DNA from: Pithys albifrons albifrons
Taxonomy: Eukaryota > Chordata > Aves > Passeriformes > Thamnophilidae
Direction of reading: 5' to 3'
DNA: 64,000 bases
NCBI RefSeq assembly: GCF_047495875.1
Contig: NC_092461.1
Span: 48,365,101 to 48,429,100, forward strand
Shown: in pieces, positions 11,417-24,170 of the stretch
Position numbering within the stretch: position 1 is the first letter of the stretch
Layout of the letters: each line of letters starts with the position of its first letter
Position numbers and translations under genes: made by a program
Notes under the pieces: model-generated
The model's input: only the letters and a program-made list of their open reading frames with translations
The model's database searches: none
What the model was told of the DNA's origin: nothing

Positions 11417-14400
11417 CTGCAAGAGGGAAGGGACAAAGATACAGATGTTGTCAGTGACATGCTAACACAAATCAGGTATGGGGCTGGTCCCTGATGCTAT
11501 CTAAACTGCCTTGGTCACTAATTGCCTGAACTTTTATAGTGAAGTTTTTAACTGATACAAAGTATACATTATGTCTTGGATTTTATTACTTTTACTCAGC
11601 TTTGCTGCCCCATTCAAGTTATTAGCTGCTCAGCTTCAACCATAGAGTGACTTGTACAAAACTTTCAGCACATTCAAAAGTTTCACAAAGCTTATCAATG
11701 ACATCTAAACCATTGCAGAATATTCTTACCACAACTGTTTCACCAATGAAGAAAGGAAAGGAGAGAGACTAGTGACTTGCCTGTGACTGCTGAGCTCATT
11801 AAAGATTAAACATGAGACAGAATGTGCTGTGTGCTGTCTATAGTGTATGTGCCTCTTTTGGGGCCCAGCATGCTTACAAGAACTTCTGACTGACAAATGT
11901 TAATTTTTTCCCCTCCAAGTAAATAGGTAGATGAGATTATCAAATCGAAAGGCAAAGCAATGTTGTAGCTGTGCAAACTGAAGGGCTGGGCTGGGAGGTC
12001 TGAAAGGATAGGATAGAATTTGTATGGGAAAGGTACATGTGCCTCAGAAACTAAAAGATTCCAAAGGTATTTGAGCTTGTTAACAGTATATACCAAACAT
12101 GGAACTGGCATGTGACTGGTGACCAGCAGTAAGCCCACACAACATACAGCATTGTGCAGTGGTATTCAGGTTAGATCTGAACAGAATATGATGGCATTTG
12201 TTCTTGTTACACGTTAGCTTTAAATTAATGCTATATCTGTGCCACTCTGCATTGCACTACATAGAAATATAATAAATAGCAGAAGGATATTTTTCCTTCC
12301 CCTCTTTGTATACAGACATTTCTGTCTATACAGAAATCAGATGGGCTACTGCTGATAATCTTTTCAGGAAAATAGTACTGCAAGACGAATTGTCAATGAA
12401 CACCAGATAATTGTTTGGAAACAAGACAGTATGGAAAGACATGAAGAGCAGCATAGACAGGACTGATAGAAAACAACAGGAGAAAATAATCTGCCCATCA
12501 CATCAGAGGCTTGTTTAACCCTTGGGGTTAACAACATAATGCTCAGCCACCTGGAGAAAATAATTCATTTTGTAAAGGGGCAGATCTGTGTAGTACTGTT
12601 GAGGAGAAGGTTTGGCTATAAAATTTGATGCTTTTTTATAGTTTTAGAACTGTCTTTCATGAAGCACACACATAATTTGTTTTTGTTCACTTACAAGGAA
12701 TGTTAAAATGGGAGATAATCTGAAAGATTGTGACATATCTAAAGAGCATTTCAGAATAGCATTTCAGTGCCTATTCACCATAAATTATTTTTACATTTAG
12801 AAATAGTAAGTTATTTTGCTCATTTCAAGACAAGGAAATGAAATAAAAAGAAGAAAAAATGCTCACACAGGTTAGACTGTACCCCTGCTGCAGAGAGTGA
12901 CCAAGAACAGCCTGAACTCCACACTTACAAACTGGTTGCACATTCTGCTGCTGGATTCCTGATCTGTACTAATTTACAGTATTTGTGTTCTCGACAACTG
13001 CTTGAGTCCTCCCCAAACTTAAAGTGTGAAAGTGCACTTAGCTACCCATAAACTCACAGAGTATCTCTGTGATGTTAATGTTCAAAAGTCTTAATATGTA
13101 CTGTTTTATTGATGCCATTAATGATTTCCATGATAAAGAAGACAGTACGTATTATAACTGATACATTCACTTGGGAACATAAAAGCAACATCTAAACAGT
13201 TGTCTTGATCATCAGAAATAATGGAACATTATACCAGAGTAAAAGCACTGCTCTTTTTCAACAAGTCCTTTTAAAAGAACAACTACTCAGCGCTTCAGAG
13301 AAGAAAAGAATAATTATGTCTAGAGAAATGTGTATATACTGAACTGTAGCTATTCCATTCCCACCACCTAACCTTCTCTGTGATCATTCTGCATTGAAGA
13401 CAAAGTCCTGAGTACAGTTTGTGTTGATTATAGTTACCAGGCCTGGGAAGTACAGCCTGATGTCCTGGGCTACCATCCCACACTATGGAAAGGCAATGCA
13501 GAGCTGCCCTCAGGCCTTCAGCACTGGCCAAGGCTCGCAGACAGATGTAATTGCCATCCCAAGCCTAAGGATACACTGTCACTGGCTCCCACCAAGCTAA
13601 TATACAGCCAAGATGTAAATGCCTATGTATCTGTCATATTGACAGTGGCTGCTGACCCCAGGCCAGGCACATCCCCAGCGTGGCAGACCCAACATGCCTC
13701 TCCTTTGGGTAAGATGGACCACAGTATCAGGTGTAAATAATTGATGGAATTGTTAATCACATTGCAGTTAGGGAATAGATAATTACTTGCAATGATTCAT
13801 AGAAGAACAGACCTCAGCCTGAAGATCCCACATGGAGCTTACCCAGCAGTCCATGGAAATGAGCCCTTCTGAACTGAATACATGCAAGCAACACAAAATG
13901 GCAAACGGTATCAGCTTTGCACAAAGTTATTCTAAAGAGTAACTCTGCAACACACAAATTTGCAAAAACCTATGGATTTGATTTTCTCTGTTGCATTTCC
14001 ACACCTGGAGAATGCCAGTTCTTAAAATACATTTTTCATAGCGATGTGCTGTATCTAACAAATCTGACTTTTCCAAAAATAAAACAACCATATTGTGTTG
14101 GGTTTTTTTAAAATCCAATGTAGTAGTAATAATCTAGTAATATATACTGAAGATTGAGAATTGCCTTGGCAAGAAAAGGAGCTTAAAAGTAAATAATTTC
14201 AGAAATAGGATGTGAAAAACAATCATCAAATCATTACCTTGTCTCTTTTTTTCTCAGTTGTATGTAGAGATACTTCCCCTGAAATGTTTTTAATTGGGTC
14301 AGATGGCACAGAAATATTATTTTGCCCTTACAGCTTCAGGATATTTTAGGTTGAAAATTGGGAAAGTTAATTGATCCTTTCATTAAATCTGAGTGTTTGA

Positions 14401-16638
14401 ATATCCAATATTTTTAAAGGTTTTATTTTATACATTTTCTGAGTCACAGTCAGCATCTGCTTGCTGCCTACCAAGGTAACATCTAGTAGAGTGAAATTAA
14501 ATTGTCTTTCTTGCTGGACAGAGCTCAGATTTCTCATATTCATTCATTAACTCTGCTCCAAATCACTCTTTATTCTGCTGGCAAGGTCTACTTTTGACCT
14601 GATATCTGACTTAATTTTGTTTAGGAAATGGATTACAGTAGTGTATTGCATGTAAGTGTTTCAGTAGCTGCAGCGTAGAAGACTAAAGGAACCATACTGC
14701 TTCTCTGACAGAACCCATACTGGCATTTCAGTTTTGCATTTGTTTCTTAAATTGCCATTCTACATAAGGCAGTTTCTGAAGTGCTCCTATGCTGTCTGCC
14801 TCAAGAGTAAAATGGCACTTCTATTGTGCAAATATGGACTTTTAAGTATTCAGTTTTTTCATGTCATATACTCTGAATATAAAATGCAACAATTGTTTCA
14901 GTATTTGTATGGCAAAATCACATCTTGATAGATTTCACATACTTCTTGCTTTGTTTCTCCAAATTTCACTTTCTTTGTTTTCTGGATGTCACCAGGTGTA
15001 TGACAAGGTCAACTTGGATTGAAAATGTCATTTTTAACCAAGTGCCATCCACCCATTGTATCTGAAACACTGATGCCTTTTCCCATCCCTCTCCACTGCC
15101 AACCCCATGTACCATGATGTAGGGTTTGCACCATCTGAATGCCACAGCCAGGGAACTGCCACCTCCATGGCTCAATCCAGGTTGCATCAAGGCCACAGGT
15201 TCGGATCATCAGCTGTAGCAGTTACCCTGTGTGCTCCCAACTCTCTCAGCAGAAAACATGGATACAAGGGCAATCTAGGGAGCCTCAGAGCTCCCCTGGT
15301 ATGGACAATCAGGAGGTCCAGGCTGTGGTGAAATGTACCTGCCCACTATGCAGGTAAATTAAAAAGTTTCTTTCAAATTCCTTTAATTTTTTTTTTTTTT
15401 TAATACCAGCCACAGCATTAGGATAATTATCTCCTGACTTTCTCCATGCTGGAAAGGTGTGCCTCTTCTGTTGGAATGAGGTTAAATTTTTATTTCCAAC
15501 ATAATCAAGACTCATATAATATAGGCAGCACTCTGGACTTTATGACCCATCAAGCAGTAACAGTTCTCAGTCTTTAAGCCCATTCAACAATAGGCAGTCT
15601 GCTGCAAGGAGAGGGGCTGATTAAAAGTCACTTTTGTGGTTTTAATAGTAAAAGGATTTTGTCCTATTTTGCTGTGTTGAAGAATGAGAAAAATTGCATT
15701 ATTTCAGATTCTATCAAACAAGTTCTAAAGTTTCTAAGATCATTTTCCTATTCATTAGTGAAATAATCAGCTGGAGACCTTTGTAAAAGAATAGTTAGGC
15801 ATTAGTGCCTATGCCTTTTAACTGCAAGAGGTTACTGTCCCATACAGGACATGATTTTTAGACATTCATTATTATTAGAGCTGAAAAACAAATAGCTGCT
15901 CTTCTTCCTCTGCAACCTCTGCAAACATTTTTACCTTTTTGTTAACTATCAGTATGTCTGTGTGGCTGACAGGACACATAGAGCTACAACTCCTCTGATA
16001 CTGATGCTCTCATTTCTGCAAAGAAACTGTTTTGGAACTTCTAATTCAAAGGGAGTTTTAAAGTGCTTCATGTTGCTTTAACCTATTGTTACCAGTCTTT
16101 CATCTTGGACTATTCAGTCATGCAATTGTCCAGGCAATTCAAAATGTCAATGACTTCTAACCATGTTTCTATTTTATTATCTTTCTTTTCTTTTTTTATA
16201 GTCTACTCATCAGTTCTTATTTGCTAGCATTTACATAGCGACATACAAGTCTGGTCAATGTTTTTACTGATCAAAATGTTGTGAAGATGTTTCAGACAAT
16301 TGTCCATTGTGGTGCTACTAGAAGATTAAAAAACCATTCTCGACTATTTCAATAGTTCTTTGCCTCACTGACAAAAGCCCTTGAGCAGCCCAAGCACAGT
16401 AACTGTATGAAATGGTCTGTAATTTCAAGCTTTTGGTGCAAGTTCACAGCCTCTAAAGGCATTGCAAATTTTAGTTACCACACATCATTTGAATGAATGC
16501 TATTTGATTGATTCTTTCCAAAATGCTTTTTAATGGCTCTCTAATGAAGTCTGCAATTAAAATAAAAGCAAATACTTAGTAATAATTACAATAACATTAT
16601 ATTTACATTAAGTAACAAATTCAGAGAATTTTACTATA

Positions 16639-16677
16639 TGCAAATGAACACATAGAGAGAATATATGTTCATTTGCA
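16639..16677. repeat. Inverted repeat, 16-bp arms with one mismatch, 7-nt loop
   Basis: The arms are TGCAAATGAACACATA (16639-16654) and TATATGTTCATTTGCA (16662-16677). The left arm lies in ATGCAAAT, the octamer motif bound by POU-domain factors. The stem is short for a microRNA precursor, and no flanking duplication marks it as a transposon end. Confidence 0.7.
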
Positions 16678-17819
16678 GCTTGCATACACAAAACCCCAAA
16701 ATGAAGGCTGTGATAAATCTGCCCTTGCATGGAATTCATACTTAGACAACTCAATATTCTGTGCTTACATTTGTCTCTCCTATCAAGATCCATCAAGGCA
16801 ATTGAGGTACAGCTAGCCTGGTCTGCCTCTGCAGCCCTGCTCTAGCTGTTACATGGCATACAGGTGTCCCTTGGGAGATTTAAAGACTTTCCTTGAGGAG
16901 ATTAATTCTTGCGGTGCTCTTGTATTAGACATATAATGAGCTCCACAGTTGCCATGAGTTTCTCAATATAGAGTTCCAGCCACTTCTGCATTAGACTCAT
17001 TCTTGACTGCTGATCCTGGCTTCTGCCTTGTGATCCTGGATCCTATCCTATCTTCCTTCTTTTTATTTCTGATTCTTGGATCCTGCTTTTTTAACCCTAT
17101 ATTTTACTTCTGAAGAGTCCTGTTGGCACTGTTCCAACTCTGTTGTCCAGAAATGTTTCAACTCTCAGCCAGTTCTTGCTTTGTATTAAACACTCTTTGA
17201 TCTCCTGCCCTATTACACCTCTCTAGGCATTCTTGTCTTGCCTTAACACAAAGGAGAGAGCTACACATGGTGTTTTGCTAATGAACAGTACAGTGTCTGG
17301 ACCAGAATCTAGGTGGATGTACTGTGGCTCTCCGTACATCATCTCTCACTTCCATGCGTTATCCAACATAATTTTTTTCCTCATTATTCTGAACATTTTA
17401 ATCCACTTCTACCTCAAAAAAAACCCCAACTGACTGTAACCTAATTTGCAAAACCCATCTTCTAAACCATTCTAATGCCTAGTAGTTAGGCCACAGACTG
17501 AAACATCATCAAAAGGTAATATCCCTATTTTTATTGAACATATGAAAAAAAAAACCTACTCCAAATATTCTCACATCTTTTTGGTTTGGTACCATCCATT
17601 TTATCAATTTCACTAACCATTTGTCACATATGCAGTCTTACAAAGGAGTTCCTAAAACCTGATTTCCCTGTGGGACTAAGCCATGCTGCAAACAGCATTT
17701 TACTGCTAAATTAGTGAAGGAAACCTGAACAATGAAAAAGATGAAATCAGTTAGCAGTGGACTTTGACAGCAAAAAAAGGCAGCCTTGGTTGTATTGACT
17801 TGAATATAACAAGTAGATC

Positions 17820-18300
17820 CAGAGTGATTATTTCCTTTTACTCAGCACTCATTAGCCCACATCTGGAATATTATAACCAGTTTTGAGACCTGAAGTATAA
17901 CAATGACATTGATAAACTAGACTGAGTTTATTGGAAGGCCACCAGGTTGGCTGAGGGAGCTGGGTTTGTTCTGCCTGGAGAAGTGATGGCTGTGGGAGTA
18001 CCTTACAGCAGTTTATCAGATCATAGAGGGGAGGATGTCAAAAAGAGAGAGCCAATCAATTCACAGCAGCTCTGACTGGTGTCAGTAGGCACATTTTTAC
18101 AATTGGTACAGTGAAGCAATGGGTCAAGTTGCCCACAGAACTTGTGGTTGCCTTGAATATTTTCAAGACCTGGCTGGATAAAGCCCTGAGCAACCTGTGC
18201 TGATCTCAGAGCTGACCTTTCTTTGGACTCATGCTAGGGCTTGTACCATACAGTTCCTGAGGTCCCTTCCAACCCAAATTACTCTGCCATCCTATGGGTC
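17820..18300 (+). mobile_element. CR1 LINE fragment, 3' region
   Basis: A diverged CR1 3' portion in sense on the plus strand. It has ACTCAGCACTCATTAGCCCA, CACATCTGGAATATTATAAC, GGCTGAGGGAGCTGGGTTTG and the near-terminal GGTCCCTTCCAACCCAAATT. The terminal octamer repeat is decayed (ATCCTATGGG). The 5' part is missing, as is usual for CR1, and there is no clear target-site duplication. It is antisense to RIMS2 and shows many substitutions, so it is an old insertion. Confidence 0.93.
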
Positions 18301-21300
18301 AGGGTGATCCAGGAGTGGTATGAGAAACTGAGAGTGCAGCAGTAATGCAGAAGCCACCAGTAAATCATGCCTAAGGACAACTGAAAATCTAGAGGGAAGT
18401 AGTCAGGAGGCAAGCCAAATCAAAAGACAAAATATTATGTGCTTCACCAAAGTTGGTACATGGTGTAATTTTTTTAAGAACTCTCAAAGTGCACAATATT
18501 AAATAAATACAGGCGAGCACTAGGAATTATTCTGGCTTTACATCAAGAGAACTTACAGAACCTGTAAATATTTGGTAAAGTAGGAAGCAGTCAGGCAGCT
18601 CTTAAATATCTGGGTCTTCTAGTGAGCTTGAGAATTAGCTTGTCAATGAGTTTGTCTTTCTACAAAAAAAAAAAAAATTGTTCCTGCAGTCGGTTTCAAA
18701 ACTGTCACATGTCACCAGGTAGTTTTTTGTTCTGATGTTCTTTTTCATACAATATGACTTTTGGATAATCAAGGACACCTTTAATTTCAACTTCACTTTT
18801 ATCTGCACTGAAATCAAGCTGTTATTAATGCAAATAACACACAATAATTCACAAAGATAGGCTCATCTAGTCTAGGGAACTGAGTGTTATTATCTAAGTC
18901 TTACTTAAACTCAGGACAAATTTAAAAAATTTTGAAAGGAGAAAGCACCGCAAACTTTATGCTGGGATATCACATTATTCCAAAGACTGTTCAAAATCAC
19001 ATTGATAGGATTTAAAAATACATATCTCCTGTGAAAAAGATAGTAGGGGAAAAACTGTTGTTTAAGCTAAAGTAAAAGACAAATAAACCAACAGAGGAAC
19101 AATTATACACATCAAAAAATTCTTAAAAGGCAATTCAAGATGTGTTACACATTGGAGTGAAAATAGATGGTTTATACTGGCCAAGCAGGTGTCTCATAAC
19201 ATATCATCAAAAGCTACCTTAAGGGAACTACTCATAGAGAGAGCTTCTACTTCAGATCATCACACAACTGAAACAGGACACTGGAATATGCCTTGTGCCT
19301 TCAGTGGTATGCTTCATGTACTACATAACTAGACAACTTCTTTAAAAGTGAAGATAACTACTTTTTATGATCTATCAAGGTAAGTAACCGAGATTTTTAG
19401 GAGGAATTTTCACAGCTCAAGTAGTAAAGTAAGACAATATTTTCCATGGTTCTAGTTGATTCTGACATTAAATGAGGCAAAAGAGAGATCCAGGTATAGT
19501 ATACAGCTAGGATGAAACCGCTATAATTTGACTGCATAAATGGGAAGGAATAGAAAATCTTATCTGTCCTGTGGATGGACCTCACCTTGTTACAACATCT
19601 GATGACTCCAACATACCATAACAAGTTATAGGTGAACCACAGAATGCCTTCCTGTAACAGAATATTCCCAAAAGTACTTGAAAAAGCAAAGATCTTGAAG
19701 AAATATGAGTCTACATAATACAAGGCCAAATAAATGAGAGCTTCAAAAGAAGAACCCTTTAATGAGAATTGAGGGTAGAAGGATATCCAAGTCCTCCTTT
19801 TCTGACATGAAAGTAATTTAGAAAAGCACACAAAATGGAAAATAAACCAAAGATCTTTCTAAGGTTTATTTAAAATATTTGCTATCCAGATTCCCTTTCA
19901 TACTGCTGAACTCCTGAATTTTAACTGCTATTGAAGACAGGGCAAAGTCAGTCACCAAATTTCACTTTAGAGAAACGGGTCCACAGTCAGGCTCTATGAC
20001 GGTACATAATAAACTATGATGTGCATCTCTAACTCCTGACTGCCCCACATCAGATTCTTAACTGTCTTAAACAGAAGAAAAAAAACTCTTTAAAATAGAA
20101 ACCAGCAATACTTTAGCAACCCAGAACACTCTGTCAAGTCTCCTGAAGATGCATCATCATGGACACCATTCATGTCAAAAATCTGACCTGTTCAAGGTAG
20201 AGTGGTTATAAAAACACAGGTGTCCAGGGCTTCACAATTTACTGTGCAATTGCATTTAATGGTATCTCCAGTGCTTTATTTCCTGAGGAACTTCAGCAAG
20301 TTTGTTGGACAAACTCATTAGTCTATGGTTAACTCACTTGTTTAGGGGTTCAGTTTCTGTGAGAACTCTTTTTCTGCTCCTCTTTGGTCTTCTAGCTCTA
20401 GTACACCCTACTTACATTGGCTAATGACTCAAAGAATGCTTCCTTTATTTATGTTCTTCAAGTGGTTCACATGCCATTTCTGTCACCACTGCACTTAAAA
20501 TATCTTGCACTTCATACACTCCTTCCATCCAGTCAACAGCTTATTTTTTAAAGAGTAGCAAGGTAGGATTTCTGTTTTAAAAAATTCTCTTTTGTCTTTG
20601 ATTGTTCTACCTATTCTGGGCTTCTTGGAGATGTTATTTTGCAAATACAAGCTAGGAAGTCAAAAAAATGCATTTTATGCATATTTTCTATGCATTAACA
20701 TGTATTTAAAACTATGCTTATATAATTTGTTTTTAGTCCTTGGTCTCATAAAAATAAAAACAAGTTAAAAAAAAAAGTTGATACAGCAACCATCTTTTCT
20801 TTTCACAGAATTTTGTTTCACTACACTTCATTTCACCCCAAAAGCCTGTTAAGTATTTCAGCACAATTGATGGCTTGAGAAGAGAGAACATTTCCTTTAC
20901 TCCTACTTTTGCTATGTAACATTTAAATATGACTTTGACCAAATTTGTCCTGGTACACAGCACCTTCAAAGGAATTCATGCTGAAGAGAACAGCTGGATT
21001 GACCCACGGCCATCTGGTGAGTTCTGTAAGCAGAAGTGCCTAAGGACACAATTGCTCAAGAACAGGATATAAATATATCTTTATATGTTTATGAATTAAT
21101 TTTTGAAGTCCTTAAATCCATAGTTATCAAAGGATAGCAACCAAAATCAAGCATGATTTGAAGGTGTATCACATAATCTTTTTTCTTAATCTCTTGTTTT
21201 CACAGATTATTAGAGTATATCTAGGAAAATCCCTGTATAAAAAGAAATATATGAGCTCAGCTGATAACTTGTCTGCAAATTCTCTGCTGATTCATGTCTA

Positions 21301-21439
21301 GCTAAAAGAAACAAGTCTTCAAGGTATAGATACCACCATTTCTCCATCCCTCCATAGGTAAGTTACACTGCTTAAAAAACATTATTTTCTCTAAAACATA
21401 TTTCCTCAACAGCTTTACCCTCATTACATTGCAACTAGC

Positions 21440-21461
21440 AAAAAAAAAAAAAAAAAAAAAA
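21440..21461. repeat. Poly-A run of 22
   Basis: An uninterrupted A22 on the plus strand (poly-U in the RIMS2 transcript). No SINE or retrocopy body is recognisable on either side, so I treat it as a mononucleotide microsatellite. Confidence 0.9.
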
Positions 21462-23280
21462 GGCTAAGGGAGAGACTGAGCATGAAAACAGCTTCTACAG
21501 ATCAAAAAAACTGAACTCTTCCTCTTCAGTGATTGTACTTTGGTTCTTAAAGAGGGAGTAATTAGAAAACATGTATAACTTATGTCTCTCATAGCTCATT
21601 GTAAATAGTCTAATGATTTACCTCTTTGCTTGCTTGTAAGGTTAATTTGAATTGAACTTTAGAGAAAATATGCAACATCTATTAACATTACTCACAACTT
21701 CATCTTGATCACAAAAGCCACGTTAACAGTAGGTTAATAATATGTGACACTTGCGGAAAAGAAACAAAAAAAATCAATTGAAACTGTATAAGAAATTTAG
21801 ATAATTTTGCAAGACAAGTACCCATATTTGAATTATTCAGGGATCAAAAACTTCTGTAAACATTTTTGAAGATATTTAATGTCTATGAATTATTAGAATA
21901 ACTTCAGTCCTTGAAGTTATTTTCATTTACAGATGTTTCCTTAGCATAGCATGAGCACAGCACTTCCCAAAATGTGACTAGAAATTAGCCGAGATGAGGG
22001 AAAGGGAACATTTTAAACTGCCTTCTAAATATCACCCAAGTTGCTTTTTTACAACTCTTGAAACTGAAAGTCAGCCTGCTAATCAGAACTGAATTTACAT
22101 ATTGCCTGTTAGATGCAGAACACTATGTCATAGTATTTTGATTTTTTTTTAAGCAAAATGTAGATATTAATAATTACTAGCTGAAGGTGCAGAAGTATGC
22201 AAATCACCAGAATTGTTTTATATGTGACTGCACATGTCATTTAAGAGAGAACAGAAACAAAATTACGCATCCAAGTTCTCTGAAATTAATGTATCCAAGA
22301 TACTCTGCATGATGCAACAAATATAACATCCTTTAAAGATTTGACATAGTTTGAAGATAAAGCATAGATCAGACAAATTTTACAGCGATAAAACAGAACG
22401 TCAGAACAAAAGTCTGTATGTTTTCCTGTATGATAATTTTTTCTGCTCTACATAATTGGACTCTGAAAGAAACACAATTTACAAACTTCTTTTCATCATG
22501 ACAGTTGAGGTCATTAGATAAAATATATATAGAGAGATATACATACATATATATATTCAAGGCAAAGATTTAGGAGAATATGCTCTTTTAGTGAAATAAA
22601 AAAAAAGAAGATATTTTGTTTAATGTAAATTGTTCAAAATTTCATTAAAATTATATTTTCTTCTCTAGAAATAATAATACAGAATGAGTTTGTTGTAAAA
22701 ACTACTTTTTACATAACAAAAATGAGCACTTTTTGGATCCATCATTATTCTGTTCAGAAGTAAGGATTAAAATTTCATAACAGATTTCTCTTTTTTTTCT
22801 TGTTATTTCCTGTTATTATTCACTGATTCCTGACTGTCAGTGAAATCTCTGGTAAAACCATGATTTCTGTCTGCAGAAGGAGGGTCGTATTCCTCCTCAG
22901 ATATTACTAAAGAAAACATTCTATTGCCTAACACTTAGCAATATTAGTTCTTCTAAGCAAAGACCTTACTTCCCAGAAGTGACAGTCAGAAATTCCTCAG
23001 ATTAGGAAGGACACAGAGGTAATTTGATGGTGTAGGAACATTCTCCCTAGAAGTGTTCCTGAAGACATTAAGGCTTTATGAAAAACCTCCCTGTGCTGAG
23101 ACTCCAGAGTCCTGACCCTACTTTCATTAGCTCCATTCTGCAGAACCGCCTTTTTCAGAATAATGGTCGTGTGCTGCATCTCTCCAAATCCTTCATATTA
23201 ACTACTTGCAGTAGAAATGCTTGAATTCACTGTTATATTCATGAAAAGTAACTGTAAGATTATATAATTAAAGTACTTAA

Positions 23281-23331
23281 AAAACCCCAAACAAAACCAA
23301 ACAAATAAACAAAAAAAAAAATAACCAAACC
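23281..23331. repeat. A/C-rich low-complexity tract
   Basis: A mix of AACC, AAAC and A-run units such as CCCCAAACAAAACCAAAC, of the type common in bird introns. No coding potential. Confidence 0.85.
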
Positions 23332-23790
23332 CACAATGCCTTGAAGAAATCTGCTAGACATACATAACCTTTTTTCTTGCATGACACCTGTCAAACAGTC
23401 CTCAAAACCACAAGCCTGTTACTTGGAAAAAGGTTGATAAACTGGCAACATTTTCACTGTTAATTTTGGGGTTGCTATCAAAGAAAATCAACCCAATTGA
23501 ACAAAGAGAAGCACTCCCAGAGGGGAAGAAAACATGCATACTGCTAAAAACACTTCACTGGCCTCATCATTATAGTCAGAATTACAAATAATAACAGTAA
23601 TCTCTGGGCAAATCCGTCTAAGGCAAGCCCAGCTGTACCATGGGGAGCGCCTCCTCCAGCTGCTGCAGTACAGGAGAGCTGAGCAGGGCAGGTGAGGAGA
23701 GTGGGGTGAGGGGCCAGCCAGCTCTCCTACCTCCAAGTCTGACAGTGCTTGGAGCCTTCAGAACCATCCCTTGTGAAGCAGACAAAGGTT

Positions 23791-24170
23791 CTGCTTCTTC
23801 AACCTGGAGAAGACAAGGCTCCAGGGAGACCTTACAGCAGCCTTAGTACATAAAGGGGGATTACAAGAAAGGCAGAGAGGAATTCTTTTTGCAAGGGCAT
23901 TATAGTGATAGGACAATCAATAATGGCTTTTCCCTGAAACAATTGACATATAGATATAAGGAAGAAATTCTTTACTGTGAGGCTGGTGAGGAACTGGAAT
24001 AGATTGATCCAGAGAAGTTGTGGATGCCCCATCCCTGGAAGTGTTTAATGCCAGGCTTGATGGTTCTTGGAGCAACCTAATCTAGTGGACTCCCATGGCA
24101 GGGGCTTGGAAGTAGATGATCTTCAAGGTCCTTTCCAACCCAAACTGTTCCATGAGTCTATGATTCATTT
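23791..24170 (+). mobile_element. CR1 LINE 3' end
   Basis: A well-preserved CR1 3' end in sense on the plus strand. It includes CTTCAACCTGGAGAAGACAA, GGCTCCAGGGAGACCTTACA, GATATAAGGAAGAAATTCTT, GTTGTGGATGCCCCATCCCT and GGTCCTTTCCAACCCAAACT, and ends near TCTATGATT, the CR1 terminal octamer. It is 5'-truncated and noncoding. It is closer to the family consensus than the copy at 17820, so probably younger. Confidence 0.96.

Noticed and set aside
14238..14278. 41-nt block with CATTTCAG acceptor and ACAAG|GTAATG donor (minus strand)
   Set aside because: Length is not a multiple of three between two phase-0 exons, so inclusion would break RIMS2; the acceptor tract is poor.
15040..15360. GC-rich patch with overlapping frames on both strands
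   Set aside because: No recognised domain, repeat consensus or RIMS2-compatible splice sites; left unassigned.
19397..19831. Longest open frame in the window (144 codons, minus strand)
   Set aside because: Composition is hydrophobic and irregular, with no domain, no splice-site support and no relation to RIMS2 phase; it is a chance frame in AT-rich intron.
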